Assembly (NCBI RefSeq): GCF_003438495.1
Contig: NZ_QSSH01000038.1
Location: forward strand, 1 to 15,653
Length of the DNA: 15,653 nt
Source of the DNA: Collinsella sp. TF05-9AC
GTDB lineage: Bacteria > Actinomycetota > Coriobacteriia > Coriobacteriales > Coriobacteriaceae
Direction: 5' to 3'
The notes under the pieces are model-generated. The model was not told the origin of the DNA. It saw only the letters and a program-made list of their open reading frames with translations, and searched no databases. Positions within the stretch are counted from its first letter, which is position 1; each line of letters starts with the position of its first letter. The translations under genes were made by a program, and so were the position numbers. Shown here piece by piece: positions 1 to 7,742 of the stretch.

Positions 1-15
1 AGCGGGTGGTTTAAA

Positions 16-36
16 GCTGGCCGCTGCGCGGCCAGC
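16..36. other. Perfect GC-rich inverted repeat beyond the ftsZ terminator
   Basis: Two 9-base arms, GCTGGCCGC and GCGGCCAGC, pair perfectly around a TGC loop. On the minus strand the hairpin is followed by CTTTAAACC, a weak U-containing tail, so it could be a second, poorer terminator behind the main ftsZ terminator. It could equally belong to whatever lies beyond the left edge. There is no T-run after it on the plus strand. Nothing else is recognisable in bases 1-50. Confidence 0.4.
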
Positions 37-50
37 AGACTAAAGTCTTG

Positions 51-84
51 AATAAAAAGGGCGCGTCCATACGGACACGCCCCC
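51..84 (-). terminator. Rho-independent terminator of ftsZ / end of the dcw cluster
   Basis: Read on the minus strand, arms GGGCGTGTCC and GGACGCGCCC form a 10-bp stem around a GTAT loop and are followed by TTTTTATT. The stem begins 26 bases after the ftsZ stop codon. The one imperfect position is a G-U wobble in the minus-strand RNA but an A-C mismatch in the plus-strand RNA, and the T-run lies only on the minus-strand 3' side. The element therefore points leftward and closes ftsZ transcription. Confidence 0.9.
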
Positions 85-108
85 GTGAGCAACAATGCAA
101 AGAACGAC

Positions 109-1263
109 TTAGAAGCTACCGCGCTTCAGGAAGTCGGGAAGCTCGAACTGATCGTTGCCGAAGTTAGGAAGCTCGGTGCCACCGACGTTGCGGGTCGGAG
201 CGGCCTGAGCCGGGCTGGTGGCCGGAGCGGTGCGCTGCGGCTCAGCGGAGGCAGCGGCCTTGCTCTGAGACTGCTGAGCAGCAAAGAGCTCGTCCTGACG
301 GTTGACGTTGGAGTCGGAGAAGCCCGTAGCGATGACGGTGATACGCACCTGATCGCCCAGGGACTCGTCGACAACGGTACCGAAGATGATGTTGGCCTCG
401 GGGTCGACGGCGTTGGCGACAACGTCGGCGGCGTCGCTGATCTCCTGGATGCCCAGGTCCTTGGAACCGGCGATGGAGAGCAGCACGCGTGTGGCACCAT
501 CGATGGAGCTCTCGAGCAGCGGGCTGGAGATGGCCTGCTGGGCAGCGTCGACGGCACGGGTATCCCCAGAAGAGGTACCGATACCCATCATGGCGGTACC
601 GGCCTGCTTCATGATGGTCTTAACATCGGCGAAGTCCAGGTTGATGATACCGGGGACGGTGATGAGGTCGGTGATGCCCTGGGTGCCCTGGGAAAGGACG
701 CCATCGGCAATCGCGAAGGCCTCGAGCATGGTAGTCTTCTTCTCGGCGATGTCGAGCAGCTTATCGTTGGGGATGACGATCATGGTATCGACGCAATCGG
801 AGAGGGTCTTAATGCCCTCCTCGGCGCTCTTCTTGCGCTTGCGGCCCTCGAAGGTGAAGGGCTTGGTCACGACGGCGACGGTCAGTGCGCCGACCTCGTT
901 CATCGCGATATCGGCAACGATGGGAGCAGCGCCGGTACCGGTGCCACCGCCCTCGCCGCAGGTGATGAACACCATGTCGGCGCCAGCGAGCGCCTCGGCA
1001 ATGTCGTCGCGGGACTCATCGGCAGCCTTGCGGCCAACCTCGGGGTTGGCGCCGGCGCCCAGGCCGCGGGTAAGGTCGGTGCCGATGTGCACCTTGATAT
1101 CGGCATCAGAGATCGCGAGTGCCTGAGCATCGGTGTTGATGGCAACAAACTCGACGCCGCGGATGCCCTCTTCGATCATTCGATTGACCGCGTTGGTACC
1201 GCCGCCGCCGACGCCGACCACCTTAATGACGGCAAGGTAGTTGTTGATCTCTGTCTCGTGCAT
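109..1263 (-). CDS. ftsZ: Cell division protein FtsZ (tubulin-like GTPase)
   Basis: FtsZ polymerises with GTP into the Z-ring at mid-cell and recruits the septal wall machinery. The 384-residue product has the nucleotide-binding VGVGGGGTN near residues 16-24, the tubulin signature GGGTGTG at 105-111, and the T7 synergy loop N208-x-D210-x-x-D213 that completes the GTPase site of the next subunit. A Gln/Ala/Pro-rich linker (about 316-372) leads to a C-terminal peptide, [12 protein letters not shown], the usual docking tail for partners. In actinobacteria, which lack FtsA, SepF is the expected membrane tether. I chose the ATG at 1263 because GGAGG lies 6 bases upstream; an in-frame ATG at 1293 would add 10 residues but has no ribosome-binding site. 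The gene lies 199 bp behind ftsQ with an AT-rich leader and has its own terminator, so separate transcription from the rest of the cluster is likely. Confidence 0.98.
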   Translation of the reverse strand: MHETEINNYLAVIKVVGVGGGGTNAVNRMIEEGIRGVEFVAINTDAQALAISDADIKVHIGTDLTRGLGAGANPEVGRKAADESRDDIAEALAGADMVFITCGEGGGTGTGAAPIVADIAMNEVGALTVAVVTKPFTFEGRKRKKSAEEGIKTLSDCVDTMIVIPNDKLLDIAEKKTTMLEAFAIADGVLSQGTQGITDLITVPGIINLDFADVKTIMKQAGTAMMGIGTSSGDTRAVDAAQQAISSPLLESSIDGATRVLLSIAGSKDLGIQEISDAADVVANAVDPEANIIFGTVVDESLGDQVRITVIATGFSDSNVNRQDELFAAQQSQSKAAASAEPQRTAPATSPAQAAPTRNVGGTELPNFGNDQFELPDFLKRGSF

Positions 1264-1462
1264 GTCGGTCCTCCGAACAAAGGTTATAGCCATAGCATGG
1301 GTCGACCCCTGCGCACATTAACCTTCAGGTTGAAAGTAAATGCAAAGGTAAACCGTATTATGGTTGCACATTATGAACGTATCAGTCAAATAATTGATCG
1401 TGAAAACCAAACAAACCAGATAAACGGCGTGGTATGGCCACTCAACAAAGCATCAACCAGCG
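1264..1462 (-). promoter_or_regulatory. AT-rich ftsQ-ftsZ intergenic region, probable ftsZ promoter region
   Basis: This is the longest non-coding stretch in the window. Bases 1321-1440 contain 46 G/C of 120 (38%), against roughly 55-65% in the flanking genes. On the minus strand there are two CATAAT hexamers (1357-1362 and 1370-1375) and a TTGACT (1384-1389), but the spacings between them (21 and 8 bases) do not make a standard -35/-10 pair. I cannot name the start point. A perfect 10-bp palindrome, GGGTCGACCC, lies at 1299-1308. FtsZ is commonly driven by extra promoters beside the dcw operon promoter, which fits this layout; the promoter itself is inferred. Confidence 0.5.
1270..1274 (-). 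promoter_or_regulatory. Ribosome-binding site deciding the ftsZ start
   Basis: GGAGG on the minus strand, 6 bases before the ATG at 1263. It rules in favour of this start over the upstream in-frame ATG at 1293, before which no purine-rich site is seen. Confidence 0.85.
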
Positions 1463-2719
1463 CTATGAGGTCGGAGCATTCCTAAATGTGTAGTTGCCCG
1501 GAGAGCGCACATTGATATACGTTACGCCCTCTACCTGCGAAAGCAACTTGGTGACTACGCGTTCCTTCTTGGCGATATCGTCCGAATCGCCCAGCGACAC
1601 CTCAATGCCGTTATTGAGGTTTGCCGAGATGGCTTCGACCGAAGGCGTGGAAATATCCTTGACTTGTCCCAAAAACTCGCTCGAAAAACCACGCACATAA
1701 TCCAGGCCGGCCTTAACGGCCTTGGAGCTCACCGCCTGGCCGGAAACTGGAGCGACATCCGCCGAGACATCAGTCAGCAACACCGCGCCATAGTGCTTAG
1801 CGAGCGCCAGTGCGGCATCGATGCCGGTCAGGGTATTTGAGCCCTGCCCTGTCGTGATGACGTTGCCCTGGTCGTCCACTTCGACCGACGTCGACAGCGG
1901 GGCGATCCAGGTGTCATCATCCCCGATGGCCCAGGCTAGGTCATCGGAGCTGATATAGGCAATTGCGATGACCTTGCGCTCCATAGGCGTAATGATGAGC
2001 GTATGCGGGAACTGACGCTGAACATCCACGCCCGAGACCCACGGGTTCTGCTTGAGGTCCTCGGTAATCTGGTCGGGATCGACGTTAAAAAGCGACGTTC
2101 CCTCGGGCAAATCGATCAGCTGGATAGCATCGTGCTTCGTCACATGCTCGCTGCCTTGAATCTGAATATCAGTGGCGGTAAACAATCCAGAGTTAATCAC
2201 CACGATGGCAACGACGACGAGCACGGCCAAGACGGCCAGAACGCCGCCCACGATTTTGCCTTTGCCTGTAACGACAGAAGCGGCGTCTGATGTTTTATTT
2301 GCCATCGCCCCAAGTGAAGACAACGGGTTGACGCCTTTTTTACCCGAAGGCTTCTTTGCGGTAGCCGGCACCGATGTCAGCGAGCGCGGTTTCGATGCGC
2401 CCAGCGTGCGACCCGGACGCAGCGTTTTAGTTCCCGTCGGTGGCTTAGGAGTTGCCATGGGACGGGCAGGCTTGGCGCCCATAACAGGCTTTGACGTCAC
2501 CGAGGGACGCGAGGACTTTTTTGCGGCCGGACGATTACCGAGCTGCGAGCCGACGACCGGACGACTGGTCTGTCGAGCATGCCCGACAGACTTAGAGTGC
2601 GCGACGGTATTGCGTTGAGGTTTGGCAGGCGCGCCGGAACGCCCTCCGGCGCGGCGGAAGGTGGGTTTCGATGCTCTAGAAGCCGAGGAATTTAACTTCC
2701 GGTCTGAGCTCGATGCCAT
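1463..2719 (-). CDS. ftsQ: Cell division protein FtsQ/DivIB with a long basic N-terminal extension
   Basis: FtsQ is a single-pass divisome protein that links the Z-ring to the septal synthases through an extracytoplasmic POTRA domain. In this 418-residue product a hydrophobic membrane segment lies at about 157-176, followed by the POTRA domain (about 180-250, including DIQIQGSEHV and the segment ending in ITPMERK) and a beta-rich domain to the C-terminus. Residues 1-150 are unusual: rich in Pro, Ser, Ala, Arg and Lys, with about 30 basic and only two acidic residues. Family members often have a much shorter cytoplasmic tail. The start is supported by the purine-rich AAGGTGAGGGAGG just upstream (spacing 3 bases from GGAGG, 6 from GAGGG). 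It lies inside the end of murB, giving a 44-bp overlap, so translation is probably coupled to murB. Function is secure; the role of the tail is unknown. Confidence 0.93.
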   Translation of the reverse strand: MASSSDRKLNSSASRASKPTFRRAGGRSGAPAKPQRNTVAHSKSVGHARQTSRPVVGSQLGNRPAAKKSSRPSVTSKPVMGAKPARPMATPKPPTGTKTLRPGRTLGASKPRSLTSVPATAKKPSGKKGVNPLSSLGAMANKTSDAASVVTGKGKIVGGVLAVLAVLVVVAIVVINSGLFTATDIQIQGSEHVTKHDAIQLIDLPEGTSLFNVDPDQITEDLKQNPWVSGVDVQRQFPHTLIITPMERKVIAIAYISSDDLAWAIGDDDTWIAPLSTSVEVDDQGNVITTGQGSNTLTGIDAALALAKHYGAVLLTDVSADVAPVSGQAVSSKAVKAGLDYVRGFSSEFLGQVKDISTPSVEAISANLNNGIEVSLGDSDDIAKKERVVTKLLSQVEGVTYINVRSPGNYTFRNAPTS

Positions 2720-3587
2720 ACGCCTCCCTCACCTTTCCGTGCACATGTCTGATAACCGCGGCAACGTCATCGGCCGAGGCAGTTCCGTTATTAACGATAA
2801 AATTAGCGTGAACGGGCGAAACTTCCGCGCCGCCAATCGAAAAACCCTTTAATCCACAATCCTCGATAAGCTTGCCCACGCTCGCATCGGGCGGGTTGCG
2901 AAAGACCGACCCGCAGGATGCGCGACCCATGGGCTGTGTACGCTTGCGCCTCGTCAGGTACCGCTCCATGCGCTCGCGAATGTCGGCCTTGGGCGCCAGT
3001 TTAAGCTTGAGCACGCACTCGAGGATGATCTCATTGCGGGGAAGGCTACATTCGCGGTAGCCCCAAGTGATCTCGGACCCCGCATAGTGCTTGATGCCGG
3101 AGGAAGGGTCAAACGTCACGACATCCTCAACGAGCGAACCGATCCACTCGGTACGCGTACCGGCATTCATAGATATGGCGCCGCCGACCGAACCGGGAAT
3201 ACCGACGGCAAACTCAAGGCCCGAGAGGCTGCGAGACAGGGCATCGTTGACCAAGCGCGCGAACATCACGCCCGCGCCAACGGTCAGCGTACAGCCGTCC
3301 TCGGCAACAACCGTGCGCTGGAACTCTCTCCCGAGCGAAATGACGGCACCACGATAGCCGGCATCGGCAACCAAAAGATTGGAACCCTTACCGATAATGA
3401 CCCACGGCACCTGCTCGCGATCGAGCACCGCCACGGCGCGACGCAGGGCATGATAGCTGTGGCACGTCACAAAGAGGTCGGCCTTGCCGCCGATACGATA
3501 GCTCGTATGGCGCGCAAGTCGCTCGTCCTCAATCACATCCGTGTCGATCATGCCCGAAAGCGCCATGACGGCATTAAACAGACCCAT
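2676..3587 (-). CDS. murB: UDP-N-acetylenolpyruvoylglucosamine reductase MurB
   Basis: MurB is a cytoplasmic FAD enzyme that uses NADPH to reduce UDP-GlcNAc-enolpyruvate to UDP-MurNAc. The 303-residue product shows RIGGKAD at 31-37, the FAD-binding IGKGSNLLV (65-73), GIPGSVGGAISMNAG (129-143) and SCGSVFRNP (224-232) with the proton-donating Ser227. Tyr177-Arg178 and Glu297 near the C-terminus also match conserved family positions. The length is normal for the Gram-positive type. The start ATG follows the murC stop after 5 bases and has no clear ribosome-binding site, suggesting coupling to murC. In-frame ATGs at 3566 and 3551 are possible alternatives without better sites. Its last 44 bases also encode the start of ftsQ. 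Confidence 0.96.
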   Translation of the reverse strand: MGLFNAVMALSGMIDTDVIEDERLARHTSYRIGGKADLFVTCHSYHALRRAVAVLDREQVPWVIIGKGSNLLVADAGYRGAVISLGREFQRTVVAEDGCTLTVGAGVMFARLVNDALSRSLSGLEFAVGIPGSVGGAISMNAGTRTEWIGSLVEDVVTFDPSSGIKHYAGSEITWGYRECSLPRNEIILECVLKLKLAPKADIRERMERYLTRRKRTQPMGRASCGSVFRNPPDASVGKLIEDCGLKGFSIGGAEVSPVHANFIVNNGTASADDVAAVIRHVHGKVREAYGIELRPEVKFLGF

Positions 3588-3592
3588 GGATC

Positions 3593-5011
3593 TTAAGCGT
3601 CTTTCTTGGCAGTCAGATAATCGATGAACTCGGGGCCGACCGTCGTGACATCACCGGCGCCCATGGTAAGCAGCAGGTCGCCCTCGCCCACCATCTGCTC
3701 GAGCTCCTGGTTGAGCTCAAGACGGCTGGAGCAGTACACGACTTCCTTGCCGGGATGCTTGGCACGAACGGTATCGGCGAGCATCTTGGAGGTAACGCCG
3801 GGGATGGGCATCTCGCCGGCCGAGAAGACGTCGATCAGCAGCAGTTTGTCGGCATTGGCAAAGGCATCGGCGAAATCGTCGCACAGGGCCTGCAGGCGCG
3901 AATAGCGGTGCGGCTGGAACACGACGTCGACGTGCTTATAACCCAGCGACGAGGCGGCGGCAAGCGTCGCCTTGATCTCGGTGGGATGGTGACCGTAGTC
4001 GTCAACCACGGTGATACCGTCGATATCCCCCACATGGGTAAAGCGGCGGCGGACGCCCTCAAAGCTCGACAGTGCCTTGGCGGCAGCATCGATGTCGAGG
4101 TCCAGGACGTGAGCGACGGTCAAAACGGCCGTAGCATTGAGCATGTTGTGGCGCCCGGGGTTGCTCTTGATCTCGACAGCGTGCTCGGTGCCGTCCTCAA
4201 AGCGAACGATAAAGTCACTCTGGATGCCCTTGACATCCGGGTGCACGCAGACGATGTCGTTGCCCTCGGCAAAGCCGTAGGAAAGCACGTGACGGCCCGT
4301 CGACTTGGCGAGCTCGACCAGATGCGGGTCCTCTCCGCAGACGATGACGGTGCCGTCCTCGCCCACCAGGCTCATGAATTTGGCAAAAGTCGCCTCGATC
4401 TCCTCGATACCCGAGTAGTGATCGAGGTGGTCGGCCTCGACGTTGGTCACAATGACCACGTTGGGGTTCAGGAACAGGAAGGAGCTGTCGGACTCGTCGG
4501 CCTCGGCGACAAAGTAGTCGCCCGAGCCGTTCTTGCCGTTCGTGTCATAGCCCTCGACGATGCCACCGATCAAGAAGCTCGGATCCAGACCCATGCGGTC
4601 GAGCATGGTGGCGCACATCGAAGACGTGGTGGTCTTGCCATGCGTGCCGGCAACAGCGACGGTGGTGTAGCCGTGGCCCAATGCAGAGAGCATCTTGGCA
4701 CGGGGCCACACGGGAATACCAAGCTCGCGAGCGCGCACGAGTTCAGGGTTGGACTCCGGAATAGCCGTGGAGACAACAACCACGTCGGGCTTGACCTCGT
4801 CGATCGTGGCGGCCTCATGGCCCACATGCACCTTCACGCCAGCGCGGGTAAGCTGGCGGATATAGCGTGACGTCTTAAGGTCGGAGCCGGTAACGGCATA
4901 ACCGCGCTCGTGCAGAACGAGGGCGATGCCGCTCATGCCGGCGCCGCCGATACCGATAAAGTGGGCGCTCTTAAACTCGGGCGCGGAGGTTGCAGTCTGG
5001 GAATCAGCCAT
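3593..5011 (-). CDS. murC: UDP-N-acetylmuramate--L-alanine ligase MurC
   Basis: MurC is the first Mur ligase: it uses ATP to add L-Ala to UDP-MurNAc in the cytoplasm. The 472-residue protein has the N-terminal Rossmann motif HFIGIGGAGMSG (17-28), the ATP-binding AGTHGKTTT (121-129), NVEADHLDHY (190-199) in the central domain, and DDYGHHPTEI (337-346) and FQPHRYSR (365-372) in the C-terminal domain, all typical of MurC. I prefer the ATG at 5011: AAGGAG lies 11 bases upstream, a rather long but workable spacing. The only longer in-frame option is a GTG at 5038, which would put that AAGGAG inside the gene. murB follows after 5 bases. Upstream, a 97-bp gap separates it from murG. Confidence 0.97.
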   Translation of the reverse strand: MADSQTATSAPEFKSAHFIGIGGAGMSGIALVLHERGYAVTGSDLKTSRYIRQLTRAGVKVHVGHEAATIDEVKPDVVVVSTAIPESNPELVRARELGIPVWPRAKMLSALGHGYTTVAVAGTHGKTTTSSMCATMLDRMGLDPSFLIGGIVEGYDTNGKNGSGDYFVAEADESDSSFLFLNPNVVIVTNVEADHLDHYSGIEEIEATFAKFMSLVGEDGTVIVCGEDPHLVELAKSTGRHVLSYGFAEGNDIVCVHPDVKGIQSDFIVRFEDGTEHAVEIKSNPGRHNMLNATAVLTVAHVLDLDIDAAAKALSSFEGVRRRFTHVGDIDGITVVDDYGHHPTEIKATLAAASSLGYKHVDVVFQPHRYSRLQALCDDFADAFANADKLLLIDVFSAGEMPIPGVTSKMLADTVRAKHPGKEVVYCSSRLELNQELEQMVGEGDLLLTMGAGDVTTVGPEFIDYLTAKKDA

Positions 5012-5108
5012 GTGCTCGTGTACTCCTTGCGTAAACACTGCCTGTAACCCGTTAACTGTACCGCACCTACCGCATCAGCGCGAGGGCGACCGACGATATC
5101 CCGTCTAA
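5012..5108 (-). other. 97-bp murG-murC intergenic gap
   Basis: This gap breaks a run of closely packed genes. It holds the murC ribosome-binding site. I see no convincing -10/-35 pair, no stem followed by a T-run, and no short coding frame with a good start. It could carry a weak internal promoter, but nothing in the sequence shows one. Confidence 0.4.
5023..5028 (-). promoter_or_regulatory. Ribosome-binding site supporting the murC ATG start
   Basis: AAGGAG on the minus strand, 11 bases before the ATG at 5011. The spacing is at the long end of the usual range, so the start assignment is likely rather than certain. Confidence 0.55.
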
Positions 5109-6224
5109 CTAACGCAAACCCTCTACCGCATCTGCCAGAAGAGCGGCGGCCCTATCCTGAGCCAGACCACGCGCCGCCTGGCGCATGGCGTCGCGCGCCG
5201 CCGCGTCATCGACCAGGTGCATCAGCTCATCGGCAAAAGCAGAACCGTCGATATCGGCATCGGCGCAGAGCACGCCGGCCCCGGCGTCGACCAGATAACG
5301 GGCATTGGTGGTTTGGTGGTCGGCCGTCGCATGCGGATACGGCACGAGCACCGAGGGCACGGCGAGCGCCGCGATCTCGGCCACGCTCGATGCGCCCGAA
5401 CGCGAGAGCACCAAATCGGCAGCAGCCAGCATATCGCCCATGTTGTCGATGTAAGGCTGGACGCGGTAACGCTTCGCCACCTCAGGCGTCAGCGCCAAAG
5501 CGCGCTCGGTCTCCTCAAAGCCGTCGGCACCCGTCGAATGCAACACATAGAGGTTCTTGCGCGAAAGCAGCTCGTTTTTGAGCGAAACCACGCGCTCGTT
5601 GAGGTGCTGGGCGCCAAGTGAACCGCCAAAGACGAGCAGCAGCGTAGCGTCCTCGGGAACGCCAAGTGCTTTGCGGCCGCGAGCGCGATCGCCCTCGATC
5701 ACCGAGCGACGTACGGGGTTGCCGGTCATGAGCACGTGGCCAGGGTCACCTTCGCGCTCAAAGACCGAGCGCGCTGCCGGCACCGAGATGCACACGCGGG
5801 CGGCGTGGGAGTTCATCATCTTGTTGGCCAGGCCCGGAACAGAGTTCTGCTCATGCAGCAGATACGGAACGCCCGCGCCCTTGCACCACCCCAGCAGCGG
5901 AACCTCGACATAGGCACCAAAACCGACGGCAGCATCGGGCTTGCCGACCTTTGAGAAATAACTGGCGAGCGCACGCTTGGCCTTGTTGACACGCCACAGC
6001 GAGGTCAGCGCCGTCCAAGGACGGGAGCGGTCGAAGCCCGTGACCGTAATGGGCACAAAATCAAACCCAGCCTCGGGGACCAGACGACCCTCGAGCTTGC
6101 GCGACTGGCCCACGAACACAACATGGTGGCCACGGTCACGCAGCTCTTCGGCCAAGGCGAGCGCGGGGTTGATATGTCCTGCCGTGCCGCCGGCTGCAAT
6201 AGCAACGGTCATTTTATCGGTCAT
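5109..6224 (-). CDS. murG: UDP-GlcNAc:lipid I N-acetylglucosaminyltransferase MurG
   Basis: MurG is a GT-B glycosyltransferase on the inner face of the membrane that adds GlcNAc to lipid I to make lipid II. The 371-residue protein has the glycine loop AAGGTAGHINPALALAEEL (10-28), LLHEQNSVPGLANK (122-135), TGNPVR (167-172), the second G-loop VFGGSLGAQHLNE (198-210), and the UDP-GlcNAc-binding SRSGASSVAEI (274-284) with HATADHQTTNA (298-308). Length is typical. The ATG at 6224 is chosen because AAGGGA lies 5 bases upstream; a GTG at 6242 would place that site inside the gene, and an ATG at 6212, just after the ftsW stop, has no site. With this start the gene overlaps the end of ftsW by 11 bp. 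Confidence 0.97.
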   Translation of the reverse strand: MTDKMTVAIAAGGTAGHINPALALAEELRDRGHHVVFVGQSRKLEGRLVPEAGFDFVPITVTGFDRSRPWTALTSLWRVNKAKRALASYFSKVGKPDAAVGFGAYVEVPLLGWCKGAGVPYLLHEQNSVPGLANKMMNSHAARVCISVPAARSVFEREGDPGHVLMTGNPVRRSVIEGDRARGRKALGVPEDATLLLVFGGSLGAQHLNERVVSLKNELLSRKNLYVLHSTGADGFEETERALALTPEVAKRYRVQPYIDNMGDMLAAADLVLSRSGASSVAEIAALAVPSVLVPYPHATADHQTTNARYLVDAGAGVLCADADIDGSAFADELMHLVDDAAARDAMRQAARGLAQDRAAALLADAVEGLR

Positions 6225-7734
6225 GGTAGTCCCTTCGTACACGCGGTCCCTGGTCGTCGGTGCGCAGACGCGCCGACGGGTCCGAGTTCAAATCGATTCG
6301 ATTATATCCGCCGCCCGCATTGCGAGGAGTGGGGCGCTGAGGACGACCTTGCGGCGCCGTTCGCTGACGCGGGCGGGCTGCCGGCTCGGTCGCAGAGCCA
6401 TCCAGGACGGTAAAACCGTTACGCGAAGATCGCTCGCCGCGCACGTGGGGCACGCCGGCGGTACTCTCATCCATAACGGCAAAGCTCTCACGGCGGCGGT
6501 CATACTCATCGCGGCGGGCGCTCTCATACGAAACGCGCAGGATCAGACCGGCAAGCATAAGCGACACGATAATCGACGAACCGCCGTAGCTAATAAACGG
6601 CAACGGTTTGCCCGTCATGGGAAACACGTTGAGGATGCCCAGCGCGTTAATCAAAAATTGCACCGCGAGAATGACCGCGGAGCCAGACGCCATAAGCGCG
6701 CCCCGGCGATCGGTCGCCTGCTCGGCAATGCGAAACGCCGAGTAGATCAGCATCGCAAACACCAAGAAGAACAGCACGGTTCCGACAAAACCGACTTCCT
6801 CGCCAATGATGGCCAAGATGTAGTCGTTGTGCGCCTCGGGCAGATACGAGTACTTCATGGTTGAGTTGCCGATGCCACGGCCGAACAGACCGCCCGAGGC
6901 AAAGGCCATGATGGCAAGCGTGGCCTGATAGCCGTCACCATACTCGTCGGCCCAAGGGTTCAAGGCAACCTGAATACGCACCATACGGTATGGCTCTGCG
7001 ACAAGCGCAATCACGATCACGAGAATGCCGAAGATTAGCACGCCGATGATAAATCTGGGGTCGAGACCCGCAAACAACGCCATGCACATGAGGGTCAACA
7101 GGATGATCAGGACAGTACCGAAATCGGGCTGGATAAAGATCAGAAAGAGCGAAATGCCCAGGTAGATGCCCATCTTGCGAAGGAATTCGTTGATGTTGCC
7201 ACCGGGCGAAAAGAAGCGATCAAGCATGATGGCCGAATACGCAATGGCAAATGGCTTTAAAAACTCGGAAGGCTGGAACTGAATACCGGCGATGTTGAGC
7301 CAGCGCGTGGCGCCGCGGCTGCCGCTGCCCACCAAGAACACCAGAAGCAGTAGCCCTATCATGCCGATAAGGAAGATCCTGAGCACATCCTCCCCAAACC
7401 AGCTGTCCGGCAAAACGCGCACGATGGCAATCAGCGCCAGAACACCGACCACGGCAAACGCGGCCTGTCGACCCAGAAAAAACGTCGCCGAGCCATTCTC
7501 GTGCAGCGCCTCGACCGAAGACGCCGAGTACACCATCAGCAGGCCAAAGCATACCAAGGTAAACAAGCAGGCCATGAATATCAAACGGGGGCGCATGATA
7601 CGGGCGGGAACGCCGGCAATATAGCGTTCGCTAAACGACTGCCCGCCGCGGCTGGAACGCGGTGTGGTGCGACGTGAGGAAGCACGGTCCGAGTCGGGCC
7701 TCCTCATACCTTGTCGGGGGCTCTCCTCTCTCAC
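6214..7734 (-). CDS. ftsW: Septal SEDS peptidoglycan glycosyltransferase FtsW, with a long Arg-rich C-terminal tail
   Basis: FtsW polymerises lipid II at the septum in partnership with the transpeptidase FtsI. The 506-residue product has a basic N-terminal tail (1-48) and multiple membrane segments between about 50 and 401. It carries the SEDS signatures FQPSEFLKPFAIA (153-165), GLFGRGIGNS (282-291), YLPEAHNDYILAIIGEE (297-313) with the likely catalytic Asp304, and KPLPFISYGGSS (376-387). These fit FtsW or RodA; the place in the dcw cluster favours FtsW. Residues 405-506 form a cytoplasmic tail rich in Arg (about 21 of 102), Pro and Gly, which looks disordered. The start is a GTG at 7734, 8 bases after murD, with AGGGG 5 bases upstream. 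An ATG at 7707 preceded by GAGAGGAG at longer spacing is a real alternative that would shorten the protein by 9 residues. Confidence 0.95.
   Translation of the reverse strand: MREESPRQGMRRPDSDRASSRRTTPRSSRGGQSFSERYIAGVPARIMRPRLIFMACLFTLVCFGLLMVYSASSVEALHENGSATFFLGRQAAFAVVGVLALIAIVRVLPDSWFGEDVLRIFLIGMIGLLLLVFLVGSGSRGATRWLNIAGIQFQPSEFLKPFAIAYSAIMLDRFFSPGGNINEFLRKMGIYLGISLFLIFIQPDFGTVLIILLTLMCMALFAGLDPRFIIGVLIFGILVIVIALVAEPYRMVRIQVALNPWADEYGDGYQATLAIMAFASGGLFGRGIGNSTMKYSYLPEAHNDYILAIIGEEVGFVGTVLFFLVFAMLIYSAFRIAEQATDRRGALMASGSAVILAVQFLINALGILNVFPMTGKPLPFISYGGSSIIVSLMLAGLILRVSYESARRDEYDRRRESFAVMDESTAGVPHVRGERSSRNGFTVLDGSATEPAARPRQRTAPQGRPQRPTPRNAGGGYNRIDLNSDPSARLRTDDQGPRVRRDYHDR
6230..6235 (-). 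promoter_or_regulatory. Ribosome-binding site deciding the murG start
   Basis: AAGGGA on the minus strand, 5 bases before the ATG at 6224. It lies within the last codons of ftsW, consistent with coupled translation of the two genes. Confidence 0.7.
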
Positions 7735-7742
7735 CGCAACCC

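Noticed and set aside
1..50. A possible tRNA or small RNA end at the left edge.
   Set aside because: The hairpin at 16-36 is perfect but no cloverleaf elements, T-loop sequence or CCA-type end are present in the available bases.
85..1485. A 466-codon plus-strand open frame opposite ftsZ.
   Set aside because: Gly/Asp-rich reverse reading of ftsZ. It begins immediately beside the terminator stem and continues through the ftsZ leader without any family motif.
3755..4870. A 371-codon plus-strand open frame opposite murC.
   Set aside because: Antisense shadow of a secure MurC gene with all ligase motifs; no independent evidence of coding.
5012..5108. A possible separate promoter for murC in the gap after murG.
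   Set aside because: No paired -10/-35 hexamers at plausible spacing could be found; the gap is listed but no promoter is called.
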